Shown in pieces: positions 51,701 to 64,000 of a DNA stretch of 64,000 bases (positions are counted from its first letter, which is position 1; the number at the start of each line of letters is the position of its first letter). This stretch comes from Gymnogyps californianus (lineage: Eukaryota > Chordata > Aves > Accipitriformes > Cathartidae): assembly GCF_018139145.2 (NCBI RefSeq), contig NC_059500.1, positions 27,385,437 to 27,449,436 on the forward strand, written 5' to 3'. The notes under the pieces were generated by a model. It was given only the letters and a program-made list of their open reading frames with translations, had not been told where the DNA came from and searched no databases. Both the position numbers and the translations under genes were made by a program.

Positions 51701-52422
51701 ATAAAAGATATTCCAAGCTTCACCTTGAGTTGACTTTTTTGACAGCCAGTTAAACTTTGTATGCAAATGTTAGCAGAATTTGCTGTTCCCCTTGAAAGCA
51801 ATTGCTTGAAAGTAAAAAGCTATAAAAAAATTTGGACATCGATGTGTCTTCATGGCAACGCCTAACAAGCCAGTATCAAGACTAAGGTCTGTTGTATTTA
51901 GCCTTACCTGGAGATAGATACCTTCCATATCTTTCTGCAAACCATCCAGTCCTCAAGATAATTTACAGACTCAATGTTGAACAATCTCTGCCTAGACTAG
52001 AAGTGTACTTATGTACTAGATGAGCATTCTGAAACACTTCTTGGAGAAAATAATCTTGACAAGAAATTGTCAAGGCATAACTTGAAAGTTGTCTTTATCC
52101 AGACACCGACACTCTGCACTGCAGAGTACAAAATATAAGTTGTTAACAATGCAAGAACGTAACTGGAAAGTAATTACTATACACTTTACATACATGTTTC
52201 CTATAAAAAATATTCTCCTCAGAATGGAATGTTTATCCTCCTGTTCAGTCAGTAGGCAAGTGATGGTATATTAGGGTTTATTAGGACAGGTTGTTAAAGG
52301 TAAACTGTTCCTTTTACTTTATACTCATTTATTTACTCTTTATTAGCAAATCTATACTACATGTCAAAACTAATAAGATGTGTCGGCTAAATTTTGGATG
52401 TAGGGTTTTTATTACTTCCATT
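48715..52422. other. 3.7 kb unique region, no gene recognised
   Basis: No gene or repeat was identified. Frames at 48815-49075, 49823-50143 and 51400-51686 (all plus) lack family motifs. Confidence 0.5.
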
Positions 52423-52450
52423 ATATAATAATAGTAATAATAATAATAAC
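52423..52450. repeat. (AAT)n microsatellite
   Basis: A short ATA/AAT run with one G interruption. It is not inside an LTR. Confidence 0.8.
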
Positions 52451-55400
52451 TAGAAGAAATTTAAACTGCCAGCTTTTTAACTAAAATCCTTATTATTTTG
52501 AACAAAGTATTTCTTTCATCTGAGGACAAGCATTTGTACCATAAGAATGAAGGAGAACACTTCACAAAAACTTAATAAAAACTAGGTCCCAGAAGAGATA
52601 TTTTTTTAACACAGATGTTCTACATACTGACTAGTCTACATCCCTAGTGTTGAAAACAGCTCTAGTGAAACAGTTGGATATGGAAGACCTAAAACTTGTA
52701 GTACACAGCAGTTATGTCATATTTAATTTAAAAAAACCTCCACAATTACTTGGAATTCATGTAATGATTCTGTATACTAGGCTGCATTCAGGGTAAGAAC
52801 TATGAAATGCATAGTTTAGGAGCCAAAGACAATGCATATCACATGTCAAGTTCTCCAGGCATGTCTTTCTTCTGCCTGCAAATTACATCTCAATAGAAGA
52901 ATTTTCTGTATTTGTCTAGAATTTATATTCATTGTGTGCAGCAGCTCCAGTGAAGTGTCCCTGATGCCCAGTATGCCTGCCTGGGCATAAGTGCATGCCT
53001 CTTAATCATTGATGAAACCTGCTGTAGAAAGTTAAGTACTCTAGTATTTTTCAGAGCCCTTTATGTCATCAAAATGAGTCCTTTGAGAAGGAAAATGCCA
53101 ATTGATCACCATTATTAGTTCTAATTAGATTCTAGGTTCATCAGGTAGATATTTTTCCATATATAATATCTATCAAGCTACCACGAAGACCTTCACTGGC
53201 AAGCAATGCAAATATTAATAAGCATTATTGCTTGTTTGATAACATCGGAAATTGCTTTCCAGATGACTGAAAAAAAATCTGAGTTCCTAACATCTTGCGG
53301 ACAGATCAGAAGGAATGATTCATAACTATCAAATCAAATATTAAATGTCTTTTGTCTCTTGCCACTGTAATATTGTCACCAGATTGTTATTTTCCATTGT
53401 ATTCATTAAGAGTTGGCACAACTCTTTGCATTATGGAAAAAGGCAAATCTGTATTGTGTTCAAATGTCACATGTTCAGCCCTGACCTGATTCGTGCAGCA
53501 TAGTTTATTTTTTATTAGTTTTTAAACTTGTGTAACTTCTCTGCCAGGAGTTGACTGGTAGCAACAAATGTCACATTCAATTTAAGGGACTTCCTGCAAA
53601 AAATACTGGATTAAGGCTCTCCACCTCACTTATTATAAATGGATTTAACTTTCCTCACTGGAGAACATAATTTTCTAGTGCTCAAAATTCTAATTTCCCC
53701 TGCTCACTAAACATGAATGAAATGGTCAACAAATAATATTTATATTTAAGGGAGAAGAGAAAACTTAATAAGATAGATAAATGAGGTTATAATCACTCTT
53801 TCCTGATGCATAGCTAAAACAGTCTAAGGTCTGTTCATCTAGGCATGTGGCTGTGACACCAACAGATTGCTTTCCCCATCCTGCAGTAATCTCCAATTAT
53901 ATTTCGTGATTTTAAGTCTCAGTGGGTAACAAGTCTGATTTAGACAGAAGGACTAAGTGACGTGACATGCTTTTGTTATCTGTTCTCCTGACGGTCTTAC
54001 TCCAGTAGCCCCTCTAGCTAACTTTCTCAGCTCTGCTCTGTTTTTTCCCTTATTTTGCCTCTTGGAAAAGTATAGGTCATGCTGAGAACACGTCCCTCAG
54101 CTCACAGGAAAGCTTTTAAGCATTTCTTCTCTCTTACATACCTCACAAGAAAATAACTTTTTTTTCTTTGGATTCTAACCTGCAAGGTATTGCCTTAAAT
54201 TAGGATGACCTCTTACCCCAGGCACATTTACACAGGGTTAGTTTGTCTGGACTTCTGTACACTGTTAGAAGTATGCTTCACTTTTTGATATAGCTTCATT
54301 TTTAGAAATAAAGCTCAAACTTAAAAAACAACACATGAAAAACACTCAGCCATGTCAGTTTTGGGTTTTTTTCATGTGTCTCATCTTCAGCACAGGTCAA
54401 GAGAGCTCCTCTACTTGCTTCTGCTCCTCTGCCTTTCAGAGCATTTCTGGAGAGTGTTAGTAGGTGAATATTTACACATGAAGCTTTTTTAAGGTTCTTT
54501 CTGGGAATATTGCACAAGCAGATTTCAAAGATTCAGAAAAATAAAATTGAGAAAAAGGTATGGGAAGATGGTCAAGTCACTAAAAAAGTGTCAATTCTTT
54601 CTGGCTTGTGTTGCAACTCAGGGACATACAGAAAGCTATTAGTTTCTCTGTCAGTGATTACCTTCCTTGCAGTTACTTAAATGAACTTACCTCTTTTCTC
54701 GGATTCTGTAAAAGATGTAAAAAGAGAAAAATCCAATGAAATATGTCCTGCCTATGTAAAATAAATTAGCAAATGGAAAATGTACGACTAGGAAAAGGAC
54801 TGTGTCCTCATCTTTCATAACATTTACTTTGAAAGAGGTATATTGGTTTCCTACTTCTCATGGAGAGAACCAAACCTTTTTTGAACACAGAGAAAAGAGT
54901 AATTCTAGTCTCTGCAAATTTTAAAAGTTCACTAGCAAAAGAGAAAATAGATTATTTTATTTACTCATCGCAAAGGTGGATCACTCTAGGTAAATCAGGA
55001 ATTTCAGCCCAGCTCTAGAGAAAGGGTTGTTGCTCAGCAGTTTGCCCATTACCAGCAGTACTGTGGGATAAATATAGCCAATAAATCCAGAATGCTACTA
55101 CATAATGAAATTTATACCCAAATATATCTCCAACTCATGTCTTTGAAATGCAAACTATTATGTTTTCCTATCTTTTATCCCTTGTGCATGTTATTTGTTC
55201 AGACTGTATGTTCCCCCAGGAAGGGGCTGTCTCTCAGTATGGATATATACAATAATTAGCATAATATGGATGAAGTTTCTGTTAAAACCAATAGGTCTTA
55301 AAACAAAATAATAATTACTCCTTAATCTATTCCTAGGAATAGTAAATTTATGGTTTATTGGGTAACACTCTTATACCATTCATAAGAATATACTCAACCA

Positions 55401-58400
55401 CAGCCCCAGGAGAACTCCTATACTTAGGTAGACAAAATAATTAAATTAACATTTTCATTATATTTTTTACATTTTTGTTTCACTTTTAGCAAAATTAAGG
55501 GCTGTAGAAGCATGAGAACTCCTGGGTATTTGTTGATAAGATCAGACTGTTTTATCAGTGTAATTATTGGTAGTTTGGGCTTAGTTAGATAGGGTGCATC
55601 ATTCGACATTCTACAGAAGATATTGTTGTGATTTCCTTTGCTGTATTATCAGAAAAATAGTAGGGAGTTTTCTTTCAGTTCTTTGTTTCTTTTTAAATCT
55701 CCTTTGCTAAAGAGATGCTTCTTCCAAGGACCTTCACACACTCAAATCTTAAAGTTTATCTCAAATAAGAATGGAGAAAAGACTAGAACTGATTTTTTTT
55801 CCCCTTTCACATAAAGCCTAAACATTCATCAGGCTATGCCAGAATAATCTTTGTGGTAATCTGACACTGCATAAGGTCTAAGGCTCATTGCCATTCCAGG
55901 TGTTTTCACCATTTTAAATAGAAAGATTATCTGTGGAATTAGTCAACAGGGCTGCTCAGAAGTGGTTCACTGTGACATCCAATAGATGAGCACACTGAAA
56001 AATTTGTCTTTGATGCAACTGCTTTGACTTTAAATGGGTTACAAGGAGAAACATGGCCCCAAAATGATTGTGCACATGGATGTGCATTTAGAGAGGGGAA
56101 AAATGTTATTTGAATATTGCATACATTATTACTTGTAATGTTTTTGTAGATTTGACTATTGAAAGATTAAGGTTTAGGAAGTTTTTTTTAAACAATAAGT
56201 TATCAAAACAGAATGAATGTAATTATTTGTATTTTGCTGATAAAACCCTTCTTTATTTCTTAAACCTCAACCTACTACTTGGTAGCACTGTAAATTTATG
56301 CTCTTTTAACAGTGGTCCATCTTGTAATGATTGAGATGGCGCATCTGAGTGCTAAAAGAGATATGGTGTTTCTCCATGAAATTATCTGTGATATGTCTTC
56401 AGGAATCAGGAAACTCTGGTTTTAGAACCACGTCGTCCGAAGATGGAGTTCAGCGTTGAAGGACACAAAACCAAATATCCTTAGGATGTGGTAGGAATGT
56501 TTTCAGAAAGAAAACTACAAAATTAAAGAAAAAGCTATTTTCAAGTGTGTATGTTTGCAAAAGAAATAGAAGTGCGTTTTTCCAGCTAATAAACAGTAAA
56601 GAAAATTCCAAAACACAGTGGCTAAGTACCCACTTTATCATACAACAACCTGAAGAAGGACAGCTCATAAGAGTAACCCTAGCAAAAGCAAATAGAAGAG
56701 TGTGGTGAAAACCAAGTGAACTAAGTCTTTTAATACTGGAAAGTTTTAGTGCCCAGATGTATTTCTGGAATCTGTGTAGAATCTTCTCATCTGCTTATGC
56801 AGCCTGTAGAATTATTAAAAGGCTAGACTACTGCTTTTTCATTTGTGCATCAGCTTGTATCAACTTGCATTAACAATTGTTTGCTTCTAGGGTAATTTGG
56901 TTCTTTTAGTCCTTTTTTGACATATGAATCAAATAAAAATTTTTTTTGCGGATTTTCAAAAAGACTGAAATGCAGAACAGCACACCCAATTTAAGAGCTA
57001 GGAAAATGCAGCATGTGATTGTTGTGAAATAGCTACACAGGCAGACTTCTGACAATCATCTCTTTTATTTCAGTTAGAGAACCATTTCCTTTGTGAAATA
57101 AAAAAATTTCTAAGATTTCTACTTTGTAAGTTGGGACATTCATATATAGCATAGATCTGACCTTGTGATACAAAGGGAACTCAGTATGTGGGAAGATTAA
57201 ATAAAATCTGTCAAACCATGAATTAACTACATTTTCTCTTTTGCATGTCAAATAGTTCACAAATAACAGTGACCTGTTGCATGGGGCAGTGTTGGAATAC
57301 ATCTAATACATGAAGTGCTCTGCTGCAAATCAGCTGCCTGATCATAGACTCTTCTTTACACTCCATCAAAGAGCTTAAATACTGTATTCAGTAGAATCAA
57401 CAGCTGCTTAAATTTGTGTGTTAGATAAAGAGAAGAAAATTCACACTCCTAAATGTTCCACACTTAATGTTCCATGTGGAGAAAGCCAGCAAGGGCATAA
57501 AAATCCCCTTTTCCTCAACAGAACTGTGACAGCCAGGAACCAGAGTTCAGTTTATACAGCTGTTTCATCACTGTGATTGTAATAAGTATTTACTTTTAAA
57601 GATGCCTTTTTTCCCTCTAAACACTCTTATACACTTAAAAGTATAGATATAGTTCTACTTCTTTCCTAGTTTAAGTAGATATTCACTACTTTCACAAGCT
57701 AACAAGTCTACAGCATTATTTCTAACATGTAAGCATGAAAAAACAATAATTATGATCATACAGCCAAATGCAAATACCAGCTGTCAATGAGAACATAATC
57801 AACTGATTTCTAAAAAACATATGGTAATAGGAATTAATATGGTGCTCTGTAAAAAATCCCAAGTCTTGATAATGTATGATGAAAATATTTTTTGTCTTAG
57901 ACATGATAAACAGCAGACCACTGCTCTGTGTGTTAGTCAGCATCACAGTCAAAAAGAAGAAATATTAGGCCTTTTTCCACAACTCAGGAAATTATTGAGA
58001 AAACTATAGTTATAATGACAAATATATCCAGTTCAAAGAATTTTGCTGAATTAAGGATTAATTTTTTCACTGCCAGTTAAATATCCAGCAATAAGCAATG
58101 GTGAAAAATCCATCTTCCTGAAGGCCTGCACATCAGCTCTAAGCCTTAGAATACATACTATTTTGTCATAATGACAAGACTTGTGAATTCTACGGAAATT
58201 CAGCACATGCTCTGCTCTTAGGGACTAGATGTGTACAGAATACATTTTTAAGTGTCACTTACTTTGAAGAAAAAATATTAGAAGAGCAAGCCACGCTTCA
58301 CATCTGCTTGCCTTCCCTCCCTGCAAAGCTGAGCTGACTCTGGTTATAGACCACTTATGATATTACAGAAAACTAATGTTTTTTCTTGGAAACCAGGAAA

Positions 58401-58497
58401 TTCAACAGTAAAACAAAGACTGGTTACACTGGCCTGACTTGAGTATGCTAGCCAGAAGAAAAACAGCATTTAAAGCTTTTTTCCCCCCTGGGTTGGG
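52451..58497. other. 6 kb unique region, no gene; motif-rich stretch at 53080-53470
   Basis: No gene was recognised. About 53080-53470 is non-repetitive with a perfect POU-type octamer ATGCAAAT (53206-53213) inside a small inverted repeat (AAGCAAT at 53201-53207 and ATTGCTT at 53227-53233). This is a candidate noncoding regulatory element on motif grounds alone. Other frames (56110-56334 plus, 57033-57302 minus, 57722-57952 minus) have no recognisable identity. Confidence 0.4.
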
Positions 58498-58533
58498 TTT
58501 TTTTTTTTTGGTTTTTTTTTTTTTTTCTTTTAG
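58498..58533. repeat. T-rich tract
   Basis: Two long T runs separated by GG, with a single C before the final TTT. If read as an A tail on the minus strand it could mark an old retrocopy, but nothing recognisable precedes it. Confidence 0.8.
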
Positions 58534-60789
58534 CTAGCTGGCTTTCTTGAACAAGGCTGTTACCTGGGGTTAGAGGTTTGAATTTGGATACAGTCAGTAG
58601 AACAATATAGTCAGTAATAAAATGACATCAATTTTAACTCAAATCCGAACTGCACTATCTATTAAAATTCAGTTCCAGGTATGCTCAGTCCAAAGCTGCA
58701 AAAAACTTACCTGTGTCCCACCCACAGCCAGCCTGGCTGCTTCTCAGCCATTTAGCTCTTCCAGTTTGCTGTGGATGTATAATCTGGTGGGTGGGAAGAC
58801 AGCTAAATCATCTTCCTCATTCTGTCACTGGCTAATCTTGTGATGGGACCCTTAACTTTTCTCTACTTTGTTTTCTTCATCTTTATAACAATATTTTCTG
58901 CATAGCTTTTTTGTGTATTAAAAAGTGCCTATACTTTGACTTACATCTAAAATCTAAAAAAGTACCTCCCTCCTTGTGACATACTAATACTATTGCTATC
59001 ATCAGTGGTATCACTTTGACTTAACACCCCATGAATATAAAAGAAGGCGAAGCTGTCAGGTTGTCCCCCATTAACTCTACAGTGTCTTAGAAACCATTTT
59101 TTTCTGCAGATCCAAAGCATCCTGAATTTCCTCTGATGTATTGCCTATTTTTCTTTCTTGCTGGCAAGAAGATCAGCATTCAAGTAGGACTGCCAGTAAT
59201 GATGAGTAGGAATGATGACTCTGTGTGTGGTGTGGAGAAATTTTGCTGTTATAGTGAGGATGATTTGATCCATGGCAAATGCTGTATCTGTTTGCTATAT
59301 TTGAGGTGCCGCTGGTTTCAGATTGTTAGATGAAAGCCATTTTCTGCTACCAAAAATCCCCCCAACAACTAGAACAAGAAACATACAAAAATACCCCCCC
59401 AAATCCGTAACTAATTTAAATTATAGATATGCTTAAGCACCTTGCTATGGCAGGTTGTCACGACTATAAATCGTTCTGCAAGTAAGAAATCTGGTTGCAT
59501 GTTTTTGCCCGAGACAAGGAAAATGAAAGTCTTTTATCACACAGCACAGGAAGATGAAAACTTTCCGCAGTATTTTACCCCTATAGCAATAATTTATTAA
59601 GAAATTAAAATATTACTGATCCTTAGTTAAATTGCTCATACAGCATTTAAATAGTAAATGTTATCATTTTTTCTTCAAACACTTTATTCATACTAAAGAA
59701 AAAGGTGGACAATGTCATTCACAGAATTCTTTAAAATGTCAGTTGTATTTGTGTATTGCATTCATTTATTAAAATAGACATCTCAGTTTATCTAAGAATA
59801 GTCATCTTCATTCATCTAAGATTTTCTTCTTCTGAAAAATCTCTGTAAAGTCAAATACATATCTTTGTCTTCCTAAAATGTGAGATAGAACTGCTTATTG
59901 AATTATCGCTCCCTAGGAGTCACTGGATTCACAGTCATTCCTCATTTAAATGGTCTCTGTCTGCCTACGAGTTGCCTGACTTTAATAAGAAAAGGGACAG
60001 AGGTAGACTCCAAATCATCTTGATACTAAAGGCATTCACCTAAAGCTGGAAGCTGTGAATAAAGATCACTTCAGTCTAAAGAGGAAATTAAAACCACTTG
60101 CCAGTCATGTTTTTCTCTCTCATTTGATAAAAAGGCAAAACTATTTACTGTGATAGGGTTTTTGAAGGTGAAAACCTTCAGGTGAAAACCTTTGGGGATT
60201 TTTAAAGGCAAAAATCTTTGTTTTTTCTAAATAGCTATGTCTAAATGGCCACATACCTATTAGTGATCATATCTGAGTATTCTTGTCAGATCAGGATCTG
60301 TTTGGGAGTGGGCACTGGCTACTCCTTCTGCCTGGGTCTCAGAAGTCCAGAGAGACCATAATTCCCCTATGGAGGCATATCAGTGCACAGCCAGGAGCAC
60401 CTTGGAAAACCGCACATCAAAACCAAAGGTTCCTAGTGAGCTTGTATGCTTATAGGGATATGGATATTTTGAATTACATTTTTTGACTTCGCTCGCTCAA
60501 ACTACATTCTGTTTTTCGCTCTCTCTCCCTGGATCCAAGCCCAAGAAGCAAGGCCAACAGAGATGGTATGAGACATGAAAAACTATCTTATAACAGAGAC
60601 AGTTCAGAAAAAGATAAGACTTAAACAGGACCCAAGGCAGTTAGTAATTAATTTCATTCATTACTGAAATTTTGGGTAATTAAAAAAAAATAAAAAAGAA
60701 ACAGAATTTTTTTTTCTTCTTAATAAATGGTTCTTAGTAAATAGTTTTCATTTTCTTGAACACTCTGGCTATACTTAGGAATATATGCT
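58534..60789. other. 2.3 kb unique region, no gene recognised
   Basis: No gene was seen. A small tandem duplication GGTGAAAACCTTCA / GGTGAAAACCTTT lies at 60167-60193, the first copy also forming the palindrome AAGGTGAAAACCTT-type fold. A-rich runs occur near 60681-60695. Confidence 0.5.
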
Positions 60790-61760
60790 GGCCAATGAGA
60801 TGCTGAGCTAGATGATGTTACAGCAGGACTCCTCTCAATCATCTGCCAAAGGTCTTGGGAGTCTGGGGAGGTCCCTGCTGACTGGAAGCTAGCCAACATC
60901 ATTCCAATTTACAGGAAAGGCATGAGGGAAGACCCGAGAAACTACAGACCTGTTAGTCTAACCTCAGTACCTGGAAAAATTATGGCGAAGATCATACTGG
61001 GTGCTACTGAAAGGCATTTAAAGAACAATGCAAGTGTATCAGGCACAGTCAACATGGGTTCACAAAGGGAAAGCCCTGTTTAGCTAATTTGATATCCTTC
61101 TAGGATAAGGTCACCCACCTAGTGGATGAAGGGAAGGTGGTGGATGTAGTTTTTCTGAATTTTAGTAAGGCTTTTGATACTGTCCCTCACAGTATCCTTC
61201 TGGACAAGTTGTCCAACTCTGGGACGAGCAGGTTCACAATGTGCTGAGTGAAGAACTGGCTCAATAAGGGTTGTAGTGAATGGGGTTACATCTGGCTGGC
61301 GACCAGTCACTGGCGGTGTTCCTCAGGGCTCAATTCCAGGGCCAGTTCTCTTCAATATTTTTATCAATGGTCTGTATGCAGGAGTTGAAAGCACCATTAG
61401 CAAGTTTGCTGACGATACCAAACTAGGATGTGCTGTTGGCTCTGTTGAGGGACAAGATGCCTTGCAGAGAGGTCTAGACAGATTGAGGCATTGGGAAATA
61501 ATTAATGATAGGATGAATTTTAACAAGTCCAAATGCCAGACTCTGCACCTGGGATGGAGTAACACTGGACACAAGTATAAATGGGAAGAGGAGTGGCTGG
61601 AGAGCAGCCCTGCAGAAAGGGATCTGGGGGTGCTGGTTGACAGCAGGCTCAATATGAGTCAGCAGTGTGCCCTGGCAGCCAAGAGGGCAAACCTCTGCAT
61701 CCTGGGATGCATCAAACGCAGCATAACCAGCTGGTCAAAAGAGGTGATTATCCCACTGTA
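60790..61760 (+). mobile_element. CR1 LINE reverse-transcriptase fragment, both ends missing
   Basis: This is a plus-strand CR1 segment covering most of the reverse transcriptase domain. In order one sees NYRPVSLTSVPGKIM (about 60940-60983), QHGFTKGKPC (about 61045-61080), LNFSKAFDTVPHSIL (about 61155-61200), GVPQGS (about 61315-61332), FADDTK (about 61405-61422) and ESSPAERDLGVLV near 61600-61640. It stops abruptly at about 61760, inside ILGCIKRS...EVIIPLY, with no 3' UTR or octamer repeats. The N-terminal endonuclease is also absent. There is an in-frame TGA at 61245-61247 and a frame change at about 61262-61270. CR1 copies usually lose the 5' end and keep the 3' end, so the missing 3' end implies later deletion or rearrangement. 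Confidence 0.92.
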
Positions 61761-61779
61761 TTCAAATGCATTTCATTAA
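61276..61779 (+). pseudogene. CR1 ORF2 open remnant (RT palm, FADD motif)
   Basis: This is the longest open piece of the CR1 fragment, 167 codons. It holds VPQGS (motif B region), FADDTK (motif C, equivalent to the YxDD box, residues 44-49) and the downstream thumb-side region. The ATG is internal to the original ORF and not a natural start. The last few residues (after about base 61760) are from non-CR1 flanking DNA. Upstream motif A, in another frame, has Asn (AAT, 61158-61160) where the family has the catalytic Asp. No activity is expected. Confidence 0.85.
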
Positions 61780-64000
61780 CCAGTTTTTGAGGCCTTTAAC
61801 TTCACTTGACATCATATATCTATATAGATTTTTACTTTCAATATTACAGATTTTGAGTGCCCTGTTCAAGCAGGGAAAAACTGTGAAGGGATAGCCTAGA
61901 CCCCTAGGTCAAGCACAGGTTAGGAAGTGTGGGGAGCTGCAGGTGAGGTAAATGCCAATGGGCACACAAAGGGGGCTGCTAGTAACACCTCATTCTGATG
62001 CCACTAAATTCACCTGACTTGCCTTTCAGAATCAAAGATTAAAATAAACCAGCTATTGCTGAAGGAATTGTTATCACGTCAGGAGTGTGTCCAGTATTAT
62101 AACAGCTGTTTTCCTTTCCTCTACCTTATATGTGCATCTTCAGGAGCTGATGAGAGGCTTGCTGCATATTCCTCATATGCCTTTCTCCTTTTCAGGCTTT
62201 CACCAGCACCAGGTATGCGGAAAAGTGGGGCTAAAGGGACAGACGCCTCTCTACCACCTAGGTGCAAGCTTTGTCACATTTAGAAATCCCTGCCATGCCA
62301 ATTTCCATTTTCAGGAATCAGAAATGGGAACCTGACACTGTAATCCCAGGTCCTTGGTGTATTCACCATCAACTAGAGTATCATTATCTAGCTCAATAGT
62401 CAGAGAGACCCATTTTCCGTTCAACACAATGCAATATCAAGCAACTAGAAAAAAGGTACTAGCCTATTATCATTGCTTCAGCTCTGGGGCATAGCTCAGG
62501 GACCTCGTGAAGAGCATTCCAATCACTTCCCACAAATAACATATATTCCCAGCTGCTGAGTCCAGGTACTCTTGAGATTCAATGTTGGCAGCTTAGAGCA
62601 TCAGTAGGTTTGTATGATAGCCATAATGGCACTTTTGGATGCAGAGTAGACATGAAGAACAAGTCTGATCCACTTCAGTTTAGGCCACATGTTAGCATTA
62701 GTACAGTAAAGAGACACCACTGCCAATCTCTAGTAGGATACTGGGAGCAACTTTTGTATTGATCCACTTCGCTAGGTATTCATTAAAGCCAGAGGCATTA
62801 AAAGGGCACAGTTAGTGTATAGGCCCACTTGTTTTGATCTGTGGCAGAGAGCTTAACCATTCAGCTGCTGCATACTCTGGTACTCACCTCTGTTAAACAA
62901 AGAGTATTTCTAGCTTTATAATGTAGCAGTAACACCAACAAAGCAAAAATGCTGTTGACTAAAGTTCACTGTGCCAGTAACTGGATTGATGCATCTAAGA
63001 TGTCAAAGTTTTCTAGTTCCAGTATCAATAGATTTAGAGGCTATACAGGTAAATGATGCTGACTGTTCCCTCTTTCAATTTTAGTATGATGTGCTAATCT
63101 CTTCGAAAAACAAATAATTAAGCAATGTGACATAGCAGGCATTGAAAAATAGTAATGACATAGTTATATCCTTAGGACATACATAGAGACTGAAAATGTA
63201 ATGAAGTGTGTCTGATTTCTCATGTGGGAAAGAGAGTAGAGGGGTGAGTGTGATTAATATGTACCACATTTTAACTCTACCCTCTTTGTTAGGTTATTTT
63301 TTGTAAAAGACATTTTTATTGTTGGAAATAAATAATATAGGGACAGGCAATTTAGCAAGCGGCACAATTATTTCAGCTGAAATACAATATGTGATTATGG
63401 AATGTTAACTCACAATTAAGTAATCTATGACGTGCCAACAAGTCAGAAGTCTTCCAGAGTCCAGATTATTTTTAATCGTCACAGAAGAAATCTTGCATCT
63501 GGTACTGCAGCTAACAACACCAATTAACTTCTCAAGAAACACAATGCGTGAAAAAGTCAGACACTGCACATAACGATTGTGCTGACCTGCCTTTCCTTCT
63601 CTCTTTCCATGATTACCTCTGGCTGTTTATTGCTGAGGAGAGCATGGAAGCCTTTGAATTCCACAGCCTTGTCTCTTATCAGATTTAATATTGTTTGTAC
63701 CATTATCACAGCTTTAGGCTGTAATTTAGAAAAAAAGGAAAAGTTAAAATATCTAGCTATAAACAAACTTCCTGAAAGGGAAGTCCATAGAGTCTCGATA
63801 ACATCTTTTCATCTTGGTTTTGCAGTACCATTTATCTTCTACTTATAACATCAAAAAGATAAATTAACAAAAGAGAACACATGTGTTCTGTAGTATCACT
63901 AGCTTTCAGTTTTATTCATAGGTCTCTTCTGAATGCCACTGAACACAGTTGTCATATTTCAACTCATTTTTGTTAATTGTCTTTCTTACATATTGCTAGT
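61761..64000. other. Unique region to window end, no gene recognised
   Basis: No gene or repeat was recognised. Overlapping plus frames at 62056-62335 contradict each other and have no family motif, and frames at 63557-63848 occur on both strands. About 63300-63530 is AT-rich and non-repetitive and could be noncoding regulatory DNA, without firm support. Confidence 0.45.

Noticed and set aside
58498..58533. T-rich tract as the tail of a minus-strand processed pseudogene
   Set aside because: No coding-like sequence lies in the expected position to its right, and no target duplication is apparent.
1..61760. The CR1 pieces at the two window ends as halves of one split element
   Set aside because: They overlap in CR1 coordinates (both contain ILGCIKRS) with clear sequence differences and lie about 61 kb apart, so they are separate copies.
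62056..62335. Two overlapping plus frames of 75 and 82 codons
   Set aside because: They read the same DNA in different frames, with no family motif in either.

Overview
The window looks like intergenic or intronic nuclear DNA from a bird. The evidence is CR1 LINE remnants, one of which ends in the ATTCTATG-type 3' repeats typical of avian CR1, plus five copies of a roughly 600-bp LTR of a kind common in bird genomes, set in AT-rich, gene-poor sequence. I found no host protein-coding gene that I recognise, and no rRNA, tRNA, CRISPR or prokaryote-type operon. Nearly all open frames are under about 130 codons and look like chance or repeat-derived frames.

Layout. 1-620 is the 3' end of a plus-strand CR1. 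1448-2094 is an unbroken 647-base homopurine 5-mer array. 2.1-12.1 kb is unique AT-rich DNA with one strong hairpin near 10.1 kb. 12155-12746 is a plus-strand solo LTR. 14024-14282 is an unidentified minus-strand coding-like relic, followed immediately by a minus-strand, internally deleted solo LTR (14290-14712). 14.7-27.1 kb is mostly featureless. 27114-28250 and 29440-29710 are old minus-strand CR1 copies. Three more minus-strand solo LTRs lie at 30220-30809, 37800-38396 and 43359-43966. 44-60.8 kb is unique DNA with microsatellites and a few motif-dense stretches that could be conserved noncoding elements. 60790-61760 is a plus-strand CR1 reverse-transcriptase fragment missing both ends. 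The rest shows nothing I can name.

How it fits together. The main story is retroelement turnover. All five LTRs begin TG and end CA, and each has its own 5-bp target duplication (one with a mismatch). They are therefore independent insertions that each lost their interior by LTR-LTR recombination. Comparing copies suggests an ancestral promoter with a CREB/ATF-type site just upstream of a TATA box, since eroded by CpG decay. No novel multi-gene system is visible. The least explained signals are the coding-like relic at 14.0-14.3 kb, the stepwise homopurine array and the motif-rich AT stretches.
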